From Cydia pomonella (lineage: Eukaryota; Arthropoda; Insecta; Lepidoptera; Tortricidae), in contig NC_084725.1 in the NCBI RefSeq assembly GCF_033807575.1, positions 11,567,001 to 11,631,000 on the forward strand: a stretch of DNA of 64,000 nt, given 5' to 3'. Positions within the stretch are counted from its first letter, which is position 1. Each line of letters starts with the position of its first letter. The notes below the pieces were generated by a model. That model was not told where the DNA came from. It made no database searches and was given only the letters and a program-made list of their open reading frames with translations. Below, one piece after another: positions 57,100-64,000 of the stretch. The position numbers and the translations under genes were made by a program.

Positions 57100-57850
57100 G
57101 TGAGCTCTAATATGCCCTCGTAAAGCCGAAACTCTGTCGCAGGTGGGGTAGTAAAGTTGACGAGAATCATTGTAGGTATAATTATAGGAGGGTTTCGGTA
57201 GGGATTTACCTATCTGACGTTTCGCATCAAGTTCAATGAGACTAGTGCCTTCAAAGTTCTTTACACTTGTTTTAAAACGAGAACGTCATTCTGACCGCAG
57301 AGATGCATAAGTACTCCTCCCATTTGTCAGGTGGTATAGCGTAGGTGGCGCGTAAGCACGTCCTTATTACGTAGGTGCTGCCCACATTGCTTCCGATTAC
57401 CAGTTGATAGCTGGGAATAGAAAACGGCTTTCCAGTCCAGTCTGCAATCCGCCATACGCCAAACATGCCTACACCACCTTAGCTGACCCTTCATTAAGAG
57501 CGCCTCCATGTCAGGCATCTTGCATCGACTAAGAACTTCAGTGGTGGGCACGCGATCTTACCATCTTAATCGCAGAATGGAACGTGGCTTGCAAGCGAAT
57601 GTCGCCTTTGTACAAATACCAAGAATCGAAAGAACCATGGCTCTGTACATCGACAACTTCGTCTGCAGCTTTAGAGTATGCGATCCCCAGATACGATGTG
57701 TTAACCGACTGAAAGTGGACGCAGCAATCCTAGTTGGGATCTCGGAGGCTAGTCTGTTATCCTTTCTGATTTGGCTCCCAAGACACTTGTAAGAAGACAC
57801 TTCTGTTAGGAGTTTCCCTTCTATAGTAATAATATCAAGGACCGAGGCAC
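57100..57850 (-). pseudogene. Non-LTR retrotransposon RT C-terminal fragment, left arm
   Basis: Minus-strand frames show the end of a reverse transcriptase: Y-K-C-L-G-S-Q-I-R, L-S-M-Y-R-A-M-V-L-S-I-L, then L-R-W-C-R-H-V-W-R-M and G-Q-H-L-R-N-K-D-V-L. A decayed C2H2-like tail (H-I-R-A-H) follows. Stops and a frame change break it. Mirrored at 58574-59324. Confidence 0.8.
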
Positions 57851-57857
57851 TTTAAGA

Positions 57858-58053
57858 ACCAATTCCAAAACAGGTCACAACAGAACAGGCAAACCAGAAT
57901 AGGTTAGAACAGGTTGACGCGTGACATACCCCATTCTATTAACTATTAAAACAGACCAATTCCAAAACCTGTTCTAACCTATTCTGGTTTGCCTGTTCTG
58001 TTGTGACCTGTTTTGGAATTGGTCTGTTTTAATAGTTAATAGAATGGGGTATG
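57858..58053. repeat. Two overlapping perfect hairpins at the apex
   Basis: 57858-57913 pairs perfectly with 57968-58023 (56 bp). 57925-57968 pairs perfectly with 58010-58053 (44 bp). The right arms share 58010-58023, so both cannot form at once. Confidence 0.9.
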
Positions 58054-58066
58054 TTCTATAAGGGCC

Positions 58067-58460
58067 ATGAACACAACGGCTCAGATAGACTGGGACAACT
58101 ACTATGAAGCCAAGGCCAGGTACATACTGCGGTACTGGAGATCATGGAGGAACGTCTGCAGCAGCATCGAAAAACAAGCCCACAGCACAACTGGGCAGCC
58201 CGATGGTACATACACATCTTCCCCTACAGAGACCCAACGCGTTCTCTCCCTAGTAACCCACTTTCTAGGACGCGTAAGTCTCAACAATGAAGATCAGCAG
58301 GACGAGGAATACAGTACAACTGACAAATGGCGTACAGAATCTCGTCACCGCTGAAAAACTCAGGCGTGGGCCCATTGACAGCTTTCATCCCTACAAGACG
58401 GCTGGTTCGGATGGGATCTTCCCTGCTCTCCCACAGTGGGGTCAAGGGCTCATTTAGGAA
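58067..58460 (+). pseudogene. Non-LTR reverse transcriptase fragment in the loop
   Basis: An open stretch (58067-58354) with W-R-S-W-R-N-V-C-S-S-I-E, then after a stop the RT entry motif S-F-H-P-Y-K-T-A-G-S-D-G-I-F-P-A-L. This motif opens non-LTR RT domains; the rest is missing. Confidence 0.7.
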
Positions 58461-58573
58461 ACCCTGACTGCATTAAAAACATTTATGCCCACTAGATTTT
58501 ACTCAAATCATGGTGAGAGAGCACATATTTCATTACAAGACCTTTCAACATTACTTGTTCTTTATTTCTTAAA

Positions 58574-59324
58574 GTGCCTCGGTCCTTGATATTATTACTA
58601 TAGAAGGGAAACTCCTAACAGAAGTGTCTTCTTACAAGTGTCTTGGGAGCCAAATCAGAAAGGATAACAGACTAGCCTCCGAGATCCCAACTAGGATTGC
58701 TGCGTCCACTTTCAGTCGGTTAACACATCGTATCTGGGGATCGCATACTCTAAAGCTGCAGACGAAGTTGTCGATGTACAGAGCCATGGTTCTTTCGATT
58801 CTTGGTATTTGTACAAAGGCGACATTCGCTTGCAAGCCACGTTCCATTCTGCGATTAAGATGGTAAGATCGCGTGCCCACCACTGAAGTTCTTAGTCGAT
58901 GCAAGATGCCTGACATGGAGGCGCTCTTAATGAAGGGTCAGCTAAGGTGGTGTAGGCATGTTTGGCGTATGGCGGATTGCAGACTGGACTGGAAAGCCGT
59001 TTTCTATTCCCAGCTATCAACTGGTAATCGGAAGCAATGTGGGCAGCACCTACGTAATAAGGACGTGCTTACGCGCCACCTACGCTATACCACCTGACAA
59101 ATGGGAGGAGTACTTATGCATCTCTGCGGTCAGAATGACGTTCTCGTTTTAAAACAAGTGTAAAGAACTTTGAAGGCACTAGTCTCATTGAACTTGATGC
59201 GAAACGTCAGATAGGTAAATCCCTACCGAAACCCTCCTATAATTATACCTACAATGATTCTCGTCAACTTTACTACCCCACCTGCGACAGAGTTTCGGCT
59301 TTACGAGGGCATATTAGAGCTCAC
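58574..59324 (+). pseudogene. Non-LTR retrotransposon RT C-terminal fragment, right arm
   Basis: Mirror copy of 57100-57850 with the same breaks. Confidence 0.8.
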
Positions 59325-60718
59325 GCTCGTAATTAGCTAGGGTCTAGAGTTATTATTATTGTAGTAGTAGTAAAACACTTTATTGTACAAAAAGAAACAT
59401 AAAACAGAAAAAAAAACACATCATGTGTACAAAGGCGAACTTATCCCTTTCAGGGATCTCTTCCAGTTCCAGTTATTAGTTAGTTAGTTATTTTGTTTGT
59501 TTGTCCTTTCCATATCTCGGGACCTTTGGGAGGCATGCTTGGGGCCGAAGCCAACAGCGCAGAGGTCCTTTAAGACAATTTAATCTAAAAGCAAGGGATT
59601 AATTAGCTTTAAAACCCTACTGAAAAATCATTACTTGTCTCTCTTAATGTGTCACTGTGTTATATTAGGTATGTATGTATTATGTATGTATATTTAGATA
59701 TGTAACTAATATTTATTTATTTCAATATTGGTATGTATTGTAATATTTATTTGTTTATTTAAATTGTAAATGTACTGTATGTACTGTCTGCTTATTGTTT
59801 GTGTAATTTTCCTATTCCTCTAATATATTCGTGCACTACCTGTTATAAAAACTTACTGTTCTTTTTATCCTGATACCCTAAGGTTGTCTGGAAGAGATCG
59901 CTTACAGCGATAAGACCGCCTGTTGCTACCTTTCTCTACATTGTAAATCTGTTTTTAAATTTGTTTTGTTTGTGGTGCAATAAAGAATATTTACTTACTT
60001 AATTATTATCTCTGTCATTTACATAATCTCAGGACCTGAAATTTGGTATGCGTGCGTGGAGCCGAAGCAAACACGTAGAATCCCCCTTATAAATAGACAA
60101 TTTACTCTAATGTGACCTCTCATAACAATGTATATAATTTACCACAAGTCAATAAAAAGTTTTAGGCATGATGAAGGATGAAAACAAATGGAGAATAGTG
60201 CGAGAATTGGTTGCGTTAAGACCAAAAATGTATGCGTGTATATTGGCCTCAGACGACATAAACAAAATTAAATGTGTAAAAAACGAAAGGTATTAATGCC
60301 GCTCCTGTACGACAACGATTAAATTTTAATAAATACTCTTGCTGTTTAGACTTACGTAAACCTCTTTATGATAACATGTATAATTTGGCCTTTGTCCAGT
60401 AGTAGACGTCTTTTGGCTGAGATGATGATGATGAAGCACAATATGTACAAATTAAAAGAATGAAAAAGCGATTAACCCCTTTATACATGTTATAAAGATA
60501 TTTGTTGAAATTTGAACTTTAACAGTTGTCAATATAGTTGAATATCATATCCGCCATACATAGCTTCGTATGCGGTAAAGGGTTAATTTTAGACGATGGT
60601 ATTAAAACCTTTGCATGGGGACGTTATAAAATACCTAAATGATTGGTAAATAAATAAATAATTAGTCATTCACTTTTAAACTTTTTTATTTTCGGAATGC
60701 ATACAAATACAATTATTC

Positions 60719-61114
60719 TTAGTCCGCAAACACATATATTTTTTTTATGATTTTCGGGTTAATCACCTCCACGAACCACAACCCCGCGTCTTTCCAGATT
60801 AAAGTTTTCTGTTTAACAGGCACGGAGAGCAATGATCTAATGTTGTGTTTCCTTAGCACCTCCAGCAGTAGCCCCTCCGCATGGTATCCCGAGTGTAACT
60901 GGAGGACGGACCTCTCCTCCAAAATCTCTTTGATCAGCTTCTTCAGATCGCTCCGGGCTGCCTCCCACTTGTAGATGTCCACGTCAGGTGCTAGCGCCTC
61001 GATTGATGAGATGAAAGCAATATTTGTTTCGTCGCTATCTCCGCATTTATAATTATACCCCAACCCCTTGTTACTGAACCACAGCCTCACAACGAGCTCA
61101 ATTACGTACTCCAT
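60719..61114 (-). CDS. Unknown 131-aa protein, cargo ORF in right arm
   Basis: Identical protein to 55310-55705, in mirror position in the inverted repeat, with the same upstream and poly(A) sequence. The two copies face each other across the apex. Confidence 0.6.
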   Translation of the reverse strand: MEYVIELVVRLWFSNKGLGYNYKCGDSDETNIAFISSIEALAPDVDIYKWEAARSDLKKLIKEILEERSVLQLHSGYHAEGLLLEVLRKHNIRSLLSVPVKQKTLIWKDAGLWFVEVINPKIIKKIYVFAD

Positions 61115-62817
61115 TGTTATTTTCTGATTTTTAATTAATTTTAGAATGCGTATGCGCTAGTGGCAGGTTGCCGGTAATGTGGTCTCATTTATGATAACAT
61201 TTCTCTGAACCATGGCATGAGCGGTGGGGGAAATGACCGAACGGGATAGTCTTATTTATCTTTCAGTAGGAGTAGCAGAGAAGGCGTTGCTATTGTTTGT
61301 TCTTGTCACAGTCCCCAGTCCAGATTTTTGACAAGTTTTGAGTCGTTACTCCTACATTTGCACTATAGATAGAATTTTATGACGAACGGCTATCGGGTCT
61401 TCAATATTTTATCTCCATTCTGGTCTGCCGATTTTAAAAGAAACATGAACACTTATTTATTTATGATTTTTTTAAATATTGTCTATAAAAACACTTTTTT
61501 CGTTACTCGATTGCTGTGAAGGGTTTTACATACACGAAATCTACACATTTGGGTTCGTCTGTCATCTCTAAAAACTCGTCAGAGATTTTAATTTTAACTA
61601 ACTAGTTAACTAACACAAAAGTTATGTCCAGAAAACCAGTTTTTTGGCCTAAAATTGTTCAACTTTGATGCCAAATATCTCGAAGACAATAAACTTGAAG
61701 TAAATATGGTAAGCTGGCTACTAGCTATGGTAAGGTAAGGTAACTAAGGGGATTCAGATCGAAGGTCATTGGCACTAGGGAGCCCCTTAAAGTGAAAACT
61801 TTTATTCCATCGCCTCAATTATGCATGTCGCATTACAGCCGGCCGATTTGAGTAAAATTCTACTTTATTTCTAGTACTTAGAGTTGATCGTTGTTTGTCA
61901 TTATTCTTTATGTTAATCTAGAATATATTTGATTTTGACAGATAGAGTTTTACGGTTAATAAGATCTACCGTCCTTAATATTTTGTATGAAGTTACAAGC
62001 AAATATCAGTCTTCGTGAATCAAGTATTGTATTATTTCAAAGTGCTTAAGGTTTAATGCGGTATGGTAATATGGTAAGCCGTATTTAAGGTTAATAAGGT
62101 CTACTGTCCTTAATATTTTGTATGAAATTACAAGCAAATATCAGCTCTCGTGAATTATTAATGAAGCTTATTTCAAAGCGTTTAAGGTTGAATATTTCCT
62201 CAAATTTTCCGTTAAATGCCTACAATCCTTAGAGCATTTAAACCGGAGTCGCCTTTAAGAGCTTACCCCTCTGTCGAAAACCTCGCCCAATGGTCATACT
62301 TATTGTATGGACTGGCGTTTATCTGACCAAAACCAACCGAAAATAAACATTCACCAGTACATACAATAGTACTTGCAAGCGTCCATAGGCTAGGGTGCTT
62401 ACTTGAGCGGACTGTATGGTTTTTTGCCACCGACGTCTCAGTACATATATAATGCAGGATCGAGAAATTGGGTGATGTTATATTTATTCAATTCCATGAC
62501 TTGTAGAAATAGTTGTATAACACAAGTTCTTCTAGATTAGAATACGTTAGTAGTCCTCAAACACGCAAACTGGGGCGAGGCAACGCGCATGTGACAACTT
62601 TGAAGTTGCAGGCGTCCAAAGGCTACACTGACTACACTTACAATCAGGCAGGTCGCGCCGTATGCAATTTCACAACATTTCGCATACTTTAATGATCAAC
62701 AACGCGCATGATCCATAGGCTACAGTGATTGCTTAGCATCAGATGGGTCGTATTCTTGTTTGCCACCAACGTGATATAAAAATGTTCACTAATACCAGTG
62801 ATCGACAACGCGCATGT

Positions 62818-63029
62818 AACAACTTAGAGAAGTTGCAGGCATCCATAGGCTACGGTGACAGCTTATCATCAGGCGGGCAGTATTCGTGTTTGCCACCGAC
62901 ATGGTATAAAAAAAAGTTGCAGGCATCCATAGGCTACGTTGACAGCTTATCACCAGGCGGGCAGTATTCGTGTTTGCCACTGACGTGGTATAAAAAAAAG
63001 TTGCAGGCATCCATAGGCTACGGTGACAG
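62818..63029 (+). repeat. 84-bp LINE-tail array, right arm
   Basis: Two and a half copies, mirror of the inner end of 52918-53595, cut off at GGTGACAGGCGCC where the terminal repeat begins. Confidence 0.88.
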
Positions 63030-63382
63030 GCGCCATCTAACGGATCTTTGCCGAACTACCAAGTGGCGCAGGGGGGGGGGGGGGAGAGGGGGAGGGGGGG
63101 GGGGAGAAGGGGGGTGGGTGGAGGGGGGGGTTGAGGGGGGGGTGAGGGGAGAGGGGGGGGTGAGGGGGGGGGGGTGAGGGGGGGTGAGGGGGTGAGGGGG
63201 GTGAGGGGTGAGGGGTGTGGGGGGGGGAGGGGGAGAGGGGGAGAGGGGTGAGGGGGAGGGGGGGGAGGGGGGAGGGGGTGAGGGGGGGGGGTGAGGGGGT
63301 GAGGTGAGGGGGGGTGAGGGGGGGGGGTGAGGGGGGGAGATAAATACCTAAAGTGAGCTGGAATCGGCATATCCTCCCTACT
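63030..63382. repeat. Terminal repeat of the outer unit, with G-rich tract
   Basis: Contains a GGCGCC/GGATCTTTGCCG repeat unit, about 275 bases of G with A/T interruptions (63069-63344), and ends as the reverse complement of 51427 onward. Length differs from the left copy, as expected for such tracts. Confidence 0.8.
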
Positions 63383-63389
63383 TACGTAA
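63383..63389. other. Right target-site duplication TACGTAA
   Basis: Matches 48694-48700. Keeping one copy and removing the insert rejoins the integrase frame. Confidence 0.8.
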
Positions 63390-64000
63390 AATGCTGCAAA
63401 ATATGCCAGGATCACTTAAACGCGCCAAGCAGAGAGCCATTAATACCGTTTGAAGTGCCAAATTTGCCATGGTGTCAAGTTGGCGCAGACATCTTTGAAT
63501 ATTTAAAAAAATATTATTTAATAATAATTGATTACTACTCGGGATTTGTTGAAGTTTCAAAATTAAATAATTTAACTAGCTCCGCAGTTATACAGGCTTT
63601 AAAAGAAAATTTTGCTAGACACGGAATTCCAGAAAAAGTAGTAAGTGATAATGGCACGCAGTATACCAGCAGAGATTTTAAGCGGTTTGCAGCGGATTGG
63701 GGCTTCGAACATATAACGACTTCGCCAAATTATGCGCAGGCGAACGGGAAAAGTGAGCGAGCGGTCCAAACTATAAAAAACATATTGAAAAAATCAATTC
63801 AAAGCAATACCGATATTCACTTAAATTTACTTAGTTTTCGGAACACACCACGGGAGAACTTGAGTTCCCCCGCCCAGATGCTAATGGGTCGTATGTTGAA
63901 ATGTCGTTTGCCAGTTCATCCTGATCTGCTGCAGCCTAAACCAGTACCAGCCGATCAACACGGCGTGATTGTTAGCAATCAACAAAAAAGTAAGCGGTAC
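63390..64000 (+). CDS. Second Gypsy element: rest of integrase, running off the window
   Basis: Directly after the right-hand target duplication the sequence is open to the window edge in the frame that continues from 48699. It starts with the C-C-x-x-C zinc ligands missing from the left part, then shows the integrase catalytic core: G-A-D-I-F, V-V-S-D-N-G-T-Q and N-G-K-S-E-R. All three acidic residues are present. The insertion at 48700-63382 separates the two halves. Confidence 0.88.

Larger units (their letters stand above)
53395..57855. repeat. Left arm of ~4.46-kb inverted repeat
   Basis: Reverse-complement match to 58569-63029, centre at 58212. Stretches compared by eye show no differences. 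Holds degenerate LINE-tail repeats (to ~54060), a diverged ~145-bp tandem pair (54.24-54.48 kb), the 131-codon ORF, two LINE 3' ends and a LINE RT fragment. Confidence 0.93.
58569..63029. repeat. Right arm of ~4.46-kb inverted repeat
   Basis: Mirror of 53395-57855; 713 bp of loop lie between the arms. Confidence 0.93.
48700..63382. mobile_element. 14.7-kb composite foldback insertion in Gypsy integrase
   Basis: Bordered by TACGTAA on both sides (48694-48700 and 63383-63389). The ends both begin AGTAG read inward (AGTAGTG at left, AGTAGGG at right). Inside lie a complete 2.5-kb foldback, a partial second foldback, C-rich/G-rich terminal tracts, 84-bp tandem arrays and a large inverted repeat. 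Arms built of short tandem repeats recall Drosophila FB elements, and the 6-7-bp duplication recalls the Galileo group; no transposase was found, so class is uncertain. Confidence 0.75.

Overview
This window looks like nuclear DNA from an insect, most probably a moth or butterfly (Lepidoptera). The evidence is AT-rich DNA with canonical GT/AG introns, tRNA-headed SINEs, a Gypsy element with very short LTRs of the Bombyx mag type, many 5'-truncated non-LTR retrotransposon 3' ends, and dozens of palindromic MITEs. There are no bacterial-type genes, CRISPR arrays or rRNA. No individual was matched to a database; family names come from sequence motifs.

Layout. 1-18.3 kb: no host gene recognised; nested transposon debris (hAT-type MITE with 8-bp target duplication, SINEs, LINE 3' ends, a MITE with ~285-bp tandem repeats). 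18.87-30.11 kb, minus strand: an apparently complete eight-exon host gene (643 residues) joining a signal peptide, three fibulin-type anaphylatoxin modules, two EGF domains, 38 uninterrupted Gly-X-Y triplets and a complete 12-cysteine collagen IV-type NC1 (two C4 repeats). 32.34-38.46 kb, plus strand: a two-exon family-31 beta-1,3-glycosyltransferase (338 residues). Its intron holds a MITE, and inside that an intact 4.2-kb Gypsy element with identical 88-bp LTRs. 38.5-45.1 kb: more MITEs and LINE ends.

45.6-64.0 kb: a second Gypsy element (gag, protease, RT, RNase H, start of integrase). Its integrase is split by a 14.7-kb insertion (48,700-63,382) flanked by TACGTAA; removing the insertion leaves an open frame. 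The insertion is a stack of foldback structures: a 2.5-kb foldback with 36-bp tandem repeats, a second partial copy whose central loop is inverted, C-rich/G-rich terminal tracts, 84-bp tandem arrays made from a LINE 3' tail, and a ~4.5-kb near-perfect inverted repeat. Each 4.5-kb arm carries the same intact 131-codon ORF of unknown function with its own poly(A) signal. At the apex lie two overlapping, mutually exclusive perfect hairpins.

The two host genes appear unrelated in function: a secreted matrix protein and a Golgi glycosyltransferase. Most of the rest is transposon on transposon. The strongest candidates for something undescribed are the fibulin/collagen/C4 protein and the composite foldback with its cargo ORF.
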